DNA of 64,000 nt from Thioclava electrotropha (GCF_002085925.2 NZ_CP053562.1:600001-664000); one strand, 5' to 3'. Positions 42,384-52,414 are shown, counted from the stretch's first letter. Translations and numbers: made by a program. Notes: generated by a model not told the origin, from the letters alone.

Positions 42384-42952
42384 ACTGCGCCCTCCCAGGT
42401 GAAGGGGCTTTTGAGCCCGGCAAACAGCGGCGCCTCGGCATCTTTACCGGACAAAACAGGCTCTATTCCTGCGGAAAGCGGCCAGTCGATGCCCAGATCC
42501 GGGTCGTCCCAGCGGATCGCGCCCTCACACTCGGGCGCGTAGTAATCCGAGCATTTGTAGACGATCTCGGTGCCCGGCTCGAGCGTGACGAACCCATGCG
42601 CAAAGCCTGCCGGGATCAGCAGCTGCTTGCCATTCTCGAAGCTCAGCTCCGTGCCGAACCACTGGCCATAGGTCGGGCTGCCCTTGCGGATATCCACCGC
42701 GACATCCCAGAGCCGCCCACGGCCGCAGCGCACCAGCTTCGCCTGCGCATGGGGCGGGGCCTGAAAATGCAACCCGCGCACCGTGCCCACGGTCTCCGAG
42801 ACCGAATGGTTGTCCTGCACGAAATCGATCTCGATCCCTGCCTCGGCAAATCGCTTCGCCGAATAGCTCTCGGAGAAAAACCCGCGGTGATCGCCGAATC
42901 GCTTCGGGGTCAGCAAGACGACACCAGGCAGGGATGTTTCGTCAATGTCCAC
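42380..42952 (-). CDS. rfbC: dTDP-4-dehydrorhamnose 3,5-epimerase
   Basis: 190 residues from a GTG at 42952, one base after the stop of the upstream glycosyltransferase; a longer frame upstream only overlaps that gene. The cupin motifs [26 protein letters not shown] and [11 protein letters not shown] are complete. It epimerises the 4-keto sugar before RfbD reduces it. Confidence 0.95.
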   Translation of the reverse strand: MDIDETSLPGVVLLTPKRFGDHRGFFSESYSAKRFAEAGIEIDFVQDNHSVSETVGTVRGLHFQAPPHAQAKLVRCGRGRLWDVAVDIRKGSPTYGQWFGTELSFENGKQLLIPAGFAHGFVTLEPGTEIVYKCSDYYAPECEGAIRWDDPDLGIDWPLSAGIEPVLSGKDAEAPLFAGLKSPFTWEGAV

Positions 42953-42953
42953 G

Positions 42954-44030
42954 TCAGCTCTCCAGCAACTCGAAATAGGTCCGGCCGATCTGGTCCCACG
43001 TATAGCGGCGGCGGGCAATCTCTCCCATGTCGGCGCCGATCTGCGCGGCATCTTGCCCCGACAGGCTACGAACTGCCTCGGCCAACTCATCCGCGCTCAT
43101 AAAATAGCGGGCCTTCTCTTCCGTCGTGTGCCGATTGAACGAGCAGCCGTGGGCCAAGATCGGAATGTCAAAATGCATCATCTCTACCAGCGAGGGATTG
43201 GTGCCACCAGCGGAATGGCCATGCACGTAGACCGTGGCGCGGTCGCGAATGGCACGTAGCCCGCTCGGATCGTAGACCGGGTCGTGGATGGTGATATTCG
43301 GGTGATCGGCGAACCGCGCCTTCAGGTCGCGGCCATAGGCGCTCTTGTCCCAGTTGCCGACAAAGACCAGCGGCGTTTCTAGGCCGACGAAAGCCTCGAG
43401 GATCATCGCGACGTTGTTTTCTGGCTCGATCCGGCACAAGGCAAGAGCGTAGTTCTCGGGCAGGTCGGCGGTGGCGCGCGGGTCGGGCGCGGCATCGAGC
43501 GCGTGGTCGCCGCCATAGGCGACAACGGCGCAGGGGCGGGTATGGGTCGCGGTCACGTAATCCGCGATCGCCTGGTTGTCGGCGATCACCACATGCGAGA
43601 ATCGTACCGCGGCCCATTCCGAGACGCGCAGCACGGCTTTGGCGAGGCCAGTCCACTTCTCGCGTTTCCACTCGATGCCGTCGATATTCGTAACGATTCG
43701 GGCGCGGCTGACAAGGCGCACCAAGGGCAGGACGAGCGCGCCCGAGACGCCGAGCAAGAGCAGCCGGTTATCGCCGCGCCGGACGGCGTCGAATAGCGAG
43801 AGCGCATCGTAGGCGATGGATTGCGCGCCGTTGGCATCGAGCCCGATGTAGCGCAGCCGGGCGCTGCCGTAGCTATCGGGCCGGTCCGGGAAAGCCTTGG
43901 CCGAGCAATAGACGGCGAGCGCGGCGCTGTTGCCGGTGGCGCCGTGATGGTCGACGAGGTTCTGGGCGAGGGTCTCGAACCCGCCGTAGGAGCCGGGTAC
44001 GCCAACAGTGCCGAGGATTGCGAGTTTCAT
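42954..44030 (-). CDS. Glycosyltransferase, DUF1972 / rhamnosyltransferase-like (GT4)
   Basis: 358 residues. The N-terminal DUF1972 start MKLAILGTVGVPGSYGGFETLAQNLV and TNIDGIEWKREKW, with a GT4-type C-terminal half (CRIEPENNVAMILEAF, GTNPSLVEMM), match Cps2T-like beta-1,4-rhamnosyltransferases. Its place directly before rfbC fits use of dTDP-rhamnose as donor. The acceptor is unknown. Confidence 0.85.
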   Translation of the reverse strand: MKLAILGTVGVPGSYGGFETLAQNLVDHHGATGNSAALAVYCSAKAFPDRPDSYGSARLRYIGLDANGAQSIAYDALSLFDAVRRGDNRLLLLGVSGALVLPLVRLVSRARIVTNIDGIEWKREKWTGLAKAVLRVSEWAAVRFSHVVIADNQAIADYVTATHTRPCAVVAYGGDHALDAAPDPRATADLPENYALALCRIEPENNVAMILEAFVGLETPLVFVGNWDKSAYGRDLKARFADHPNITIHDPVYDPSGLRAIRDRATVYVHGHSAGGTNPSLVEMMHFDIPILAHGCSFNRHTTEEKARYFMSADELAEAVRSLSGQDAAQIGADMGEIARRRYTWDQIGRTYFELLES

Positions 44031-45148
44031 ACGCGGTGCTCCGTTCGGGTCGGGTTGGCCGGCATTGCGACGATCAAGGACTGCAAGTCGGCGGTGAAGG
44101 TTTCGATGGTGAAATCCCGTGCGCGCTGCCGGGCAGCGGCCGACATTGCCAGCGCCGCCGCCGGGTTTTCGAACAGGGTGGTCACCCGGTCCGCCAGCGT
44201 GGCCGCATCCCGTGAATCGACCAGAAAGCCTTCTACGCCGTCACGCAGGATTTCAGCGGGGCCGCCGATCGGCGGTGCGATCACCGGTAGGCCGAATGTC
44301 ATCGCCTCGGCAATGGTCAGACCGAATGTCTCGATCCAGAGATCGACCCGCGACAGGTTCGCCACCACGTCGGCGGTCGCGTAGAAATCTTCCGGCCTGT
44401 CGGTGCGGGGATGAATGGTCACGTTCCCCGGCACCGGTCCAGGCGGCAGGTATGCAGCGACCTCGTCGCGGTCACCGTTCAGCACCAAAGTGAACTGGAT
44501 GTCGGGGCGGTTTTGGAACCGTTCCACTAGGCCGAGAAACTCCGGCACGCCTTTGAAGTCGCGCGGCGAGGCCAGCATCAGGACCTCGAAATGCCCGGAG
44601 CGGCGTGGCGCATAGGCGGTGGCGAAGCCGCGCGTCGCGATCCGCGCTGACACCGGGTTGGGCAGGACCGTGGCGGGAACGCCCGCGACCGGCAGGCGCC
44701 GGTGGTGATCCTCGGACACGTAGAGCACTCGGGTCGCAGTCCGTTGCGCCACGCGCAGCAGGAACCACCTAAGCGGGCGCGGAGAGATCGACACTTCATG
44801 GGCGTGGTAGACGACTGTGTGGCCGTGCCAGGCCGCCCAGAGCGCGGCGCCGAAGGGCAGCAACGTGTTTACGTAAATCACGGCTCCGGTGGGCAAGTCG
44901 GCCCGCGAAAGAGCGCGGTAAAGCGCCAGCTGGCTGAACGCGAACGTGGCGAGGGTTACTAGCCTGAACCGGCTACGGCGATACCAGTAGCGGCGGATCG
45001 GCACGCCGGTGTCTTCCAACACGCCACGACCCTGGCTGCCGACGAACAGGATGCGGTCGGGGTCGGCCGCCGCGAGCGCGCCGATTGTTTCGCGCAGGAT
45101 CACTGGGCTCCCCGAGGCATCGTTCAGCAGGTGGCAGAAGACTATCAC
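44027..45148 (-). CDS. Glycosyltransferase family 4 protein
   Basis: 373 residues with a GT-B fold. The N-terminal domain begins [20 protein letters not shown]; the C-terminal domain has the donor-site pattern ETFGLTIAEAMTFGLPVIAPPIGGPAEI (EX7E). It adds one sugar to the EPS repeat unit on the inner face of the membrane. Sugar specificity cannot be read from sequence. Overlaps both neighbours by 4 bases. Confidence 0.88.
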   Translation of the reverse strand: MIVFCHLLNDASGSPVILRETIGALAAADPDRILFVGSQGRGVLEDTGVPIRRYWYRRSRFRLVTLATFAFSQLALYRALSRADLPTGAVIYVNTLLPFGAALWAAWHGHTVVYHAHEVSISPRPLRWFLLRVAQRTATRVLYVSEDHHRRLPVAGVPATVLPNPVSARIATRGFATAYAPRRSGHFEVLMLASPRDFKGVPEFLGLVERFQNRPDIQFTLVLNGDRDEVAAYLPPGPVPGNVTIHPRTDRPEDFYATADVVANLSRVDLWIETFGLTIAEAMTFGLPVIAPPIGGPAEILRDGVEGFLVDSRDAATLADRVTTLFENPAAALAMSAAARQRARDFTIETFTADLQSLIVAMPANPTRTEHRV

Positions 45149-46404
45149 TGAGGCGCTCCGCGAAATGCGCGGTAGGCGGTCTGGATCTCATCCGCGAACC
45201 CGTCCCAACCATAATGCGCGCGGGCGGCTGCGGCCCGGCCAGCGGAATCGCCTTGGCTGGCAATCGCGGCCGCGATTGTCTGCGCGAATGCCGCGACGTT
45301 CGCTTCGCGTGTGCTCCGAGCGGGCGCGATGTGAATTCCCGGAAGATGTGCAGCCATGTCGGCAAGCTCAGTCGGCCCCTCAAACCCGGCCACCGGCAGC
45401 CCGATCGCAAGCGCTTCCACCCAGGCGAGTCCGCCCGCCTCGGCGGAGGGGAACACGAACAGGTCGTGGTTCAGATAGGCGCGCAGAAGTTCGTCGCGCG
45501 GGACGGCCGGATGGAAGGTCACGCGCTTGGCGACCCCGAGGTTTTCGGCGCGGCGGCCCAGTGCCCCGCGGCAGGGGCCGTCGCCAATGATGGTGAGCGA
45601 TGCGCTTTCGGGAAGCAGGGCAAGGGCCTCCAGCGCAAGGTCGAGCCCCTTGATCCAGTCGAGCCGCCCGCCGCTCACCAGGCGCAGGCCGCCGGGCGCA
45701 CGAATCGTGGGTGGCGGCAGGATCGACGGGTCGAGCCCGAGCTGGCTGCGCCGGCGCACGTTCTTACGCCCGGCAAGCCGCAGCCGCGAGTCGACCCAGC
45801 TGCCGGCGGAGAACACCAGCCCGGTCCGGGCCTTGGCAAGGTAGAGCAGAGGGTCTAGCCGCCAGGCAAGCTGGCGCAGGCGCGCCTTGATCGCGGTCTT
45901 GCGGCGCAATCTCGCGGGCCAGTCGCGCGTGCGCCAGAGCGGCACGCCTTCATTGTGGTTGACCGGCCCCCAGATCGACGGCCGCCCGAGGACCCAGCCA
46001 AGGCTCGGAATGCTGTCGTTATGGAAATTGAACGTGTGGACGATGGCGAGGCGGCGGGTCAGCCAGCGCCGACGTTTCAGGACTAGAGGCCATGTCACTT
46101 GCCAGAGATAGGCGTAGAGGCCGTAGCCGCGTGGCCCCTTCTTCCACCAGGCGGCCCAGCGGGGCAGGTCGTAGCCGACCAGGCGCACGTTGGCGGCGGC
46201 GCGGAACTCGGGGTTGGCGCGAAGCTCGGCGACGTTGTTACGGCGGGTAACAAGGATCACCCGTTCGCCGGGGTCGATCCGGGTCAGTAGACTACGCGCG
46301 ACATAGCCCTCGCTAGTGCGCATCCCCGCGTCGTAGGCAGCGACCAGGACGCAATTCCGTCTGGCCCCGGAGGGCTTGGCGGTGAGTTGTCCAGCCTCGG
46401 TCAT
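45145..46404 (-). CDS. Glycosyltransferase family 4 protein
   Basis: 419 residues, GT-B fold, with [20 protein letters not shown] and [28 protein letters not shown] (donor site). The N-terminal half has [32 protein letters not shown]. Part of the coupled leftward EPS operon. Donor and acceptor unknown. Confidence 0.87.
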   Translation of the reverse strand: MTEAGQLTAKPSGARRNCVLVAAYDAGMRTSEGYVARSLLTRIDPGERVILVTRRNNVAELRANPEFRAAANVRLVGYDLPRWAAWWKKGPRGYGLYAYLWQVTWPLVLKRRRWLTRRLAIVHTFNFHNDSIPSLGWVLGRPSIWGPVNHNEGVPLWRTRDWPARLRRKTAIKARLRQLAWRLDPLLYLAKARTGLVFSAGSWVDSRLRLAGRKNVRRRSQLGLDPSILPPPTIRAPGGLRLVSGGRLDWIKGLDLALEALALLPESASLTIIGDGPCRGALGRRAENLGVAKRVTFHPAVPRDELLRAYLNHDLFVFPSAEAGGLAWVEALAIGLPVAGFEGPTELADMAAHLPGIHIAPARSTREANVAAFAQTIAAAIASQGDSAGRAAAARAHYGWDGFADEIQTAYRAFRGAPQ

Positions 46405-47098
46405 GTCGGTGTCGTTTCGACGTCGAGGGGCCGGATCAGGCGGGCGGGCACGCCGCCGATCAGGCTGCGGGCGGGGAAGCTACGGGAGACCACGCTGCCA
46501 GCGGCGATCACAGATCCCGCCCCGACCTGGACACAATTGAGGATCGTGACCTTCGCGCCGATCCAGCAGCCCGGCCCGATTTCGATCCCGTTGCGCGTGC
46601 CCCCCAGATCGCGGATCGGGTGCGCCGGGTCAGCAAAGACGTGGTCTTCGGGAGGTATGCTCAGGTATTGCCCGACAATGCAATCGGCGCCAACCACCAC
46701 CCCGCCCGCGCCGCCGATATAGGCGAATTCGCCGATCCCGACGTTGTCGCCAACGGTTATGCCCTTGCCGAGATCGCTGATTGAGCCGCTGGCGATCATG
46801 CGCAAATACGCGACGAGCTTGAAGTTGCGCCCGAGCGAAATGCCCTCGCGCGAGAGGCAGTCGACGAGGCTATGTTCCTCGATCCGCACGAGGCCGCCCG
46901 CGGTGCGTAACATGCCCGCATCCTCGCCCAGCGTGACAAGACGATCCGGCGACGTGCGAGGAGGGCGCCACGCACAAGGCCGGCGGCGGTCGACCAAGCC
47001 AGGGTGACAAACCTAGGAACGGGCACGTCCGGGTCGAGGCTGAACAGGCGAGCGAACATGCGAGACACCGAGGCGACGAGGAAATCACGAAACGTCAT
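46401..47098 (-). pseudogene. Left-handed beta-helix acyltransferase with a single-base frameshift
   Basis: The gene should start at the ATG at 47098 (MTFRDFLVASVSRMFARLF...), which overlaps the previous stop. That frame runs to about 46940 and then the matching continuation is one frame over ([28 protein letters not shown]...), with clear hexapeptide repeats ([52 protein letters not shown]). The total length is one base short of a whole number of codons. The intact protein would O-acetylate a sugar of the EPS. Real inactivation or an assembly error cannot be told apart here. Confidence 0.75.
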
Positions 47099-48264
47099 TG
47101 CGCATTTCCGAAGTTTTTCGGTGCGCCCGGGCCTAGGCGATTTGCATCGCCGGGCGGGCGCGCGCAGAGCATTTCGAGAAGCTCGGTCCAAGTTTCAAGC
47201 TGCCAAAACGCCTGCGCATAGAACTCGGTCTGACGTTCGTAAATGCCGCTATAATAGCATACTTGGCCTGCAACATAGAGGCCGAAGTAAAGCCACCTCG
47301 AGTAGATGTCCAGTGAATCCGCTCCCTCGGCCAAGCGCTCGGCCCGTTCCAGGATCGCCGGCGCCGGAAGCCGGTCTACGAGGATCGCTTGAGACACGAG
47401 ATAGTGGAACGGATCGAAGAATTTCGGCCGGACGCCGAAAAGCTCCCAGTCGATGATGCGGGCCGAGCCGTCGGCGGCGCGCAGCACGTTCCAGCGGGTG
47501 AAATCGCCATGGGCCTCGTAACATTCGACCGCGGTGTCGGGGGCCAGGCTGCCGAGGAACGAGCGGGCGGCGGCGCGGGCGGCGGCGATGGCCCGGGCCG
47601 TGCCGGGATGGCCATGCGGCGTCGCCTCGGCCTCGGACGCCGTCCAGCGCCGCACGAGATCCGCGAGCGGGATGTCGCTCCGGCTGCGGGCAAACAGCAG
47701 CGCATGCACCCGCAGGACTTCTCCGGGGTCGAGCGGTGCGAAGATGGCGCCCGCGGCGCGAACGTCTTCGATGGCGAGTGCTTCGTCAATCCATAAGCAG
47801 CGCGGCACCAGCGGGGAGAGGTTCGGGTCGCCGGCCAGCGTGTCGAGCACCGACGCTTCGGTCTGGGCTAGCGCCGCGCTCGTTTCGCCGATGGGCACCT
47901 TGATGAACCAGGCCCCCTCGCGGCCCCTGGCAAAGACAACGACCTTGCGGTTCGGTCCGGGGGTGCCAAGAAAAATCCCGAGCGCGTCAAACCGGCCACG
48001 GAGCTGGGCGTAGAGCGAGTCATTGCCGATGGAGAGCGTGATACGCCGGGATGGCAGGTTTAGGCCCAGGTCGCCCAGAAGCCTCGCGGCGCGATAGATT
48101 ACCTTGGCGCGCCGGTTCGCCTGTGGCCATGTTTCCAGATGCCACGGGCGACGGAACCGGGTCTCGAGCATCCAGCGTTCGGCGCCTCGGCGCGGGAATA
48201 GCCGGAACGCGGTAGTCTGGCCCGTCGCCGATCGGGGACCGAACAGGGGAACGAGATTGATCAA
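47095..48264 (-). CDS. Phosphotransferase (APH/choline-kinase-like) in the EPS operon
   Basis: 389 residues from a TTG at 48264 overlapping the upstream stop (TTGA). The kinase-like core is visible in VVVFARGREGAWFIKVPIG, the catalytic loop ECYEAHGDFTRWNVL (HGDxxxxN) and ARIIDWELFGV (DxE/DW metal site). Such enzymes phosphorylate small molecules. In this operon it may modify a sugar or lipid; no substrate is known. A later Met (MLETRF) is the alternative start. Confidence 0.75.
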   Translation of the reverse strand: MINLVPLFGPRSATGQTTAFRLFPRRGAERWMLETRFRRPWHLETWPQANRRAKVIYRAARLLGDLGLNLPSRRITLSIGNDSLYAQLRGRFDALGIFLGTPGPNRKVVVFARGREGAWFIKVPIGETSAALAQTEASVLDTLAGDPNLSPLVPRCLWIDEALAIEDVRAAGAIFAPLDPGEVLRVHALLFARSRSDIPLADLVRRWTASEAEATPHGHPGTARAIAAARAAARSFLGSLAPDTAVECYEAHGDFTRWNVLRAADGSARIIDWELFGVRPKFFDPFHYLVSQAILVDRLPAPAILERAERLAEGADSLDIYSRWLYFGLYVAGQVCYYSGIYERQTEFYAQAFWQLETWTELLEMLCARPPGDANRLGPGAPKNFGNAQ

Positions 48265-48854
48265 CGGCGCATGACCTCCTCGACGATGCGCCGCGCGGTG
48301 GCCTCGGGCGGGCCAACGTTCTCGAGCGCGATTGCCCGCGCGAACAGGCCAGCTGCATCCTTGTAGGCCTGCACCTGACGTTCGGTCTCGGCCGCGGAGA
48401 CTTCCTGCTTTCTCGTCTGGATGACCCCGGTCGGGGCGGTAATGATGATGGCGAGATCGGGGCGTGGCGCGAGCTTTAGCAGCGCCCGCATCCACCAGCG
48501 CACCCGGTCCATCCGGTGGCGGCGCGGGTCAATGAGAATGTCATGGATGAACCGGTCGAACAGGACCAGCCGGTTGCGGCGCTTCACCATGGGCAGCCCC
48601 ATGTTGAACTCGAATAGCATCAGCGAGATCTTCATCAGCACGAGGCCAGCGCCATATTGGCGCCCCCCGTGTGGGTTGGTAGTGACGGTCGGTGTGCCGG
48701 ATGGTCGGTAGCGCTTGAGAAATCCCGGCGCGAAATAATAGTGCGCAAAGTCGATGCCCTGCTCTGTCAGGGCCTGTTCGACGAGCGTGAGGAGCGTGGT
48801 TTTGCCTGCGCCGTCCGGGCCGAGGAATACGACCGTTCTTGCGTGATGGGTCAT
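48261..48854 (-). CDS. Thymidylate-kinase-like P-loop protein
   Basis: 197 residues with Walker A GPDGAGKTTLL at residues 12-22, a DR-type motif in LVLFDRFIHDILIDPRRHR, and PDLAIIITAPTGVIQTRKQE near the lid. The general plan is that of dTMP kinases, but several core residues differ, and a housekeeping tmk is expected elsewhere. Its place between an NTase-like and an APH-like gene suggests a special phosphoryl transfer step in EPS assembly. Confidence 0.75.
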   Translation of the reverse strand: MTHHARTVVFLGPDGAGKTTLLTLVEQALTEQGIDFAHYYFAPGFLKRYRPSGTPTVTTNPHGGRQYGAGLVLMKISLMLFEFNMGLPMVKRRNRLVLFDRFIHDILIDPRRHRMDRVRWWMRALLKLAPRPDLAIIITAPTGVIQTRKQEVSAAETERQVQAYKDAAGLFARAIALENVGPPEATARRIVEEVMRR

Positions 48855-49885
48855 GCCGCCCCCTTTCCGCGCAAAGTGCCGAGCGACTGTTTGGTGACCG
48901 CGGCAAGGAGAACGTCGAGGTCGTCACTCCCTTCTGTTGGGCTCCCTGGAAGCGAGACGTGAAGTGTCTTTGCGTGTCGATCCGGGCCGCCGGCTTGTGG
49001 TGTGGGGACCGCGATGGGCACCAGTACGACCTCGCCACGGGCTGCACTCAACACCTGCCGCGCAGCGGCGAGCGGCCGCCGTGCACCGGCTTCGGCGGCC
49101 CCATCGGCCTGCAAGTAGGATACCGGTTCGTGAAACCCGCTGCTGCGGCAAAGGGCGCGGAACCGTTTGGCGAGCGCGGCGCGGCGCGGCTCGTCTGCCC
49201 CGCAAACCACGATGCGCATCCCGGGCAGCGACGACGGGACGAGAGCGAAGGCCAACCGGCGCCAGGCGATCCGCGCTAGCCAGAGCGGCAGGCCCGCGTT
49301 CGCCGCCCCGGCCGACGCGGCGCGCAACCGCCAGCGCGCGAGGCGGCCAAGCCTGTCGCGTTCCAGATCGGCCGAAGTGAGCGGAATGCTGTTTGCCGCA
49401 ACGAATGCCGCGATCTCGTTGGCACTGCAGGCGGCCAGAACCCGTTGCCGGTCGCGATCACGCAAGTAGCCAGGATAAAGCAGTTTCTGCAGCAGTGTCA
49501 CCAGCCCTATCGTTTCGGCTGGGCCCCTCGTCTCAAGATGATGGAACAGGGCAACTGCATAGGGATCGGCCCCCATGCCGAGCCAACCGACCCCGTTCCA
49601 CAGGTCGATCTTGACCGCCTGCCGTGGCGCGCCGGCGGTTTCACGGGTCGCCAAACAGGCTTGGGTGATATAGCCGATATCGCGCCATCCTGCGACGGAC
49701 CAGCCTCGGCTCGCGGCCAGTTCGGCAACCAGCCCGAGGGCTTCGCGGGCGCGGTTGCGCGGCACGAGCACGTCGATGTCGCCGCCTTCGCGGGCAAATT
49801 CGTCGATGCCACGCAATTCCAAGAAATCCATTTTTCCGTCGAGCGCGCTGTGAATAAGCCCGGTGGCCTCCTGCTTGATTGACAT
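48851..49885 (-). CDS. Nucleotidyltransferase-like protein with a degenerate P-loop C-terminal half
   Basis: 344 residues. The N-terminal third has GGDIDVLVPRNRAREAL, a Pol-beta-type nucleotidyltransferase site (GxDxD). The C-terminal half starts MRIVVCGADEPRRAALAKRFRALCRSSGF, which lines up with the Walker A region of the next gene but lacks the GxGKT residues, as if an inactive copy of the kinase were fused here. It probably works with the intact kinase downstream. Function unknown. Confidence 0.65.
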   Translation of the reverse strand: MSIKQEATGLIHSALDGKMDFLELRGIDEFAREGGDIDVLVPRNRAREALGLVAELAASRGWSVAGWRDIGYITQACLATRETAGAPRQAVKIDLWNGVGWLGMGADPYAVALFHHLETRGPAETIGLVTLLQKLLYPGYLRDRDRQRVLAACSANEIAAFVAANSIPLTSADLERDRLGRLARWRLRAASAGAANAGLPLWLARIAWRRLAFALVPSSLPGMRIVVCGADEPRRAALAKRFRALCRSSGFHEPVSYLQADGAAEAGARRPLAAARQVLSAARGEVVLVPIAVPTPQAGGPDRHAKTLHVSLPGSPTEGSDDLDVLLAAVTKQSLGTLRGKGAA

Positions 49886-49886
49886 C

Positions 49887-50984
49887 TCAGCGCTCCAGAA
49901 CGTTTTTGTAGGCCGCCATCAAGTCGGTCGCGGCGGCGTTCCAGTTTAGGCGGCTCTCGACTAGCTGCCTGCCGCGTCGGGCCATTTCCGGCCAGCCGGC
50001 CTGGCAATTAAATGCCCGGCGCAGCGCCCGAGCGATGCCGAACGCCGTCGGCTCACACAGGATGAAAGCTCCGGTTCCGGCGAAATGGCTGGCATCGGAG
50101 GTGCGCGAGATCACCAGCGGGACGCCGCTCGCCAACGCCTCCATGGCGCCGATCGAGAACACGTCGGCTCTCGAGGGGTGCACGAACAGGTCCAGCCCGG
50201 CGAGAAAGGCCCGCTTGTCGTCGCCGAACTTGGGCCCGACGAAGCCCACGCCATGCGCCGACCAGCGCCTGAGGATCGCGGCGCTCTCGGGCGAGTCCGG
50301 ACCGGCGAGCAGAAGCTGCGCGTCGCCAGCTCCATTGACCTGGGCGAAAGCTTCGCAGAGCGCGTCGAGGTTCTTTTCGCGCGAGATACGCCCGATGTAG
50401 CCGAGCTGGATGGGCCGGTTCTGCGCGCGGTTGGTGGCAGGCGCGGGGAAATCGCTCAGGTCGACCCCATTCGGAATGACTGTCATGGCGGCGGGGCGAA
50501 ATCGTTCCAGCGCTTCCGTGCTCTCTTCCTCGGTCAGCGCGTGAATGAGCGCCGCGCGTTCCAAGTGCCGTTTCTGGAAAAGCATGTGGAAGAGGTCTTT
50601 CTTCCATGCGTTGCGCCACGTATTGCGTGCTGGCGACAGCCCGCCGTGCAAGGTTACGACATAGGGCGTTTTTAATTCGGCGCAGAGCCGCCCGACCCGG
50701 AGGTTGAGCCGCGAATAAGTGCCGTGCAGGTGAACGATGTCGGCTGCCCCGACCGCCTTGCGCAACGCCGCGCGGAAGGCCGGGCCCGGGCGGGAATACA
50801 CTTCCACCTCGAACCCGTCCCGCGCGACGAGCTCGCCCTCGTGGGCCGCGCTCTTGGCAAGCCCCAGAACCGAGACGGGTACGCCAAGCCGGGCCGTATG
50901 CGTCGCCAGCCCGGCGATCACCTGGTTTACCCCATTGGGGCGGTTCTTGTCGGCCTTGCCGAGAATGACGTGGAGGACTTTCAA
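49887..50984 (-). CDS. Glycosyltransferase family 4 protein (TTG start)
   Basis: 365 residues from a TTG at 50984 with GGGAGG 6 bases before it; the product then begins MKVLHVILGKADKNRPNGVNQVIAGLA, a canonical GT-B start. The donor site is FVHPSRADVFSIGAMEALASGVPLVIS and the middle holds LGYIGRISREKNLDALCEAF. The upstream frame extension is rejected because it runs through poor sequence into the intergenic gap. Confidence 0.88.
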   Translation of the reverse strand: MKVLHVILGKADKNRPNGVNQVIAGLATHTARLGVPVSVLGLAKSAAHEGELVARDGFEVEVYSRPGPAFRAALRKAVGAADIVHLHGTYSRLNLRVGRLCAELKTPYVVTLHGGLSPARNTWRNAWKKDLFHMLFQKRHLERAALIHALTEEESTEALERFRPAAMTVIPNGVDLSDFPAPATNRAQNRPIQLGYIGRISREKNLDALCEAFAQVNGAGDAQLLLAGPDSPESAAILRRWSAHGVGFVGPKFGDDKRAFLAGLDLFVHPSRADVFSIGAMEALASGVPLVISRTSDASHFAGTGAFILCEPTAFGIARALRRAFNCQAGWPEMARRGRQLVESRLNWNAAATDLMAAYKNVLER

Positions 50985-51057
50985 GAAGACCTCCCGCCGG
51001 AAACCCGTTCTGGTCGCCGGCGTTGCACAAACTGAAACATCTGACGTGCCGTATTCG

Positions 51058-52365
51058 TCATCGTGCAACCGGCGCGATTTCAGAAGGAGTTTGCAGACCC
51101 GTGAGCGGCACACGACTTGCCCTTGTGCGCGACATCAGGCGGGCACGCGCACTTGTGTGAATGGCCAACCCCATGACGATCCAGTATTCTGGCGCATTGA
51201 GCGACCCGTTGATCATGCCGGTTACTGTAACGCCGAGCACCGCAAACAGAATTCCCTGATAGTAGTAACTATCTCGCGTGCCTTTTGTTCGCTTGCTCAT
51301 ACGCGCAGTATAAAACAGGGCCGACGCTATGAACACGAAATATCCGATCGCTGAAAAGATGCCGCCATATGTCGCAAATACGATAATGTCAGCGCCGCCG
51401 GCCTGCATCGCCACGTCGTTGTAGTAGTAATAGACTTGGCCCCAGCCCGTGCCAAATAGGAAGTTGTGATTGGAGCTGGTGAAGGCGTTGATCAACGCTT
51501 GTTGCCATTCAAGGCGGAGGCCGCTGGATTCTCCTGTCAGAATTTCCTTAACGCTGAAGAACGTGCTGATCTTATGCGCGGCGTATTTATTGAACGACTG
51601 AGCTTGCGTCACGAAAATGAACACGGCCAGAGCAAATACGGCGCCGGTTGTAACAGGCCGGCGAGATGCCGTCCGCCCGAGACCTGAAAACTTGGACCAG
51701 CCGTATGCCAAAAGCAGCGTGATCGGTAGAGTGTAGAGCACGGACCGCGTGAATGACAACATGAACCCGATTCCGATGAAGACGGCATAGGTGGCAAACG
51801 CTTGCTTGCTTTTCAGCTTTAACACGGCCGGGAAAGTCAGAAGGAACGCCGTGTTCAGGAACTTCGCGAATCCGTTGGCTTCGGTTCGGAACGCCGGAGC
51901 GAAGCCGGCCGATATTTGACCAATCTGTTGTTCCGAGAGCCCCAGGTTCAACCCGCCAAGGGAAAAGGATGCGACCTGGACGATGCTCCATATCACGGAG
52001 GTGTAGATCGCGAACAGCACCAGGGCATGGACTTTCGGAATGTCGATCCGACCGGACGCCAGCAGCACGGCAGTCGCAATCCCGATCGAAGCGTTGGCGA
52101 ACAGCAGAAGCAAGCTCGTGAATGCCGCTGCCGGCGTGCTCGATGCCAGTGCCGAAACGAGGTTCACGAAAAGCAGACCCAACAGGATCCAGAACAATGG
52201 GGCGGCGAACAGCCGGGACACATACGGGAGGAAGATCAGGACCACTACAGGCGCCAGCAGGTGTGCAGGACGAAGCGTGCCACCGAACACTGGGATGTAG
52301 TAGAACTCGGAAAGTAAGGCTACGGGAATGAGAATTCCCACCAACGTTGCTTTTCTTATTCTCAA
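51058..52365 (-). CDS. EPS polymerase, O-antigen ligase/Wzy-like membrane protein
   Basis: About 435 residues with 10-12 hydrophobic segments and a large loop containing SSGLRLEWQQALINAFTSSNHNFLFGTGWGQ, the loop type of Wzy/ligase proteins. The start is probably the TTG at 52365 (LRIRKATLVG), with AGGGA upstream; the upstream frame reads through the flippase end. It polymerises the lipid-linked repeat units in the periplasm. Such proteins diverge strongly, so the exact type is inferred from topology and context. Confidence 0.75.
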   Translation of the reverse strand: MRIRKATLVGILIPVALLSEFYYIPVFGGTLRPAHLLAPVVVLIFLPYVSRLFAAPLFWILLGLLFVNLVSALASSTPAAAFTSLLLLFANASIGIATAVLLASGRIDIPKVHALVLFAIYTSVIWSIVQVASFSLGGLNLGLSEQQIGQISAGFAPAFRTEANGFAKFLNTAFLLTFPAVLKLKSKQAFATYAVFIGIGFMLSFTRSVLYTLPITLLLAYGWSKFSGLGRTASRRPVTTGAVFALAVFIFVTQAQSFNKYAAHKISTFFSVKEILTGESSGLRLEWQQALINAFTSSNHNFLFGTGWGQVYYYYNDVAMQAGGADIIVFATYGGIFSAIGYFVFIASALFYTARMSKRTKGTRDSYYYQGILFAVLGVTVTGMINGSLNAPEYWIVMGLAIHTSARARLMSRTRASRVPLTGLQTPSEIAPVAR

Positions 52366-52414
52366 ACTTGTCCCTGCTTTCTTCCGGACAGAAGGCGTCG
52401 TTGACGCTGGGAAG

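Noticed and set aside
41376..42542. 388-codon plus-strand ORF opposite rfbB
   Set aside because: Antisense shadow of a clearly identified gene in a coupled operon.
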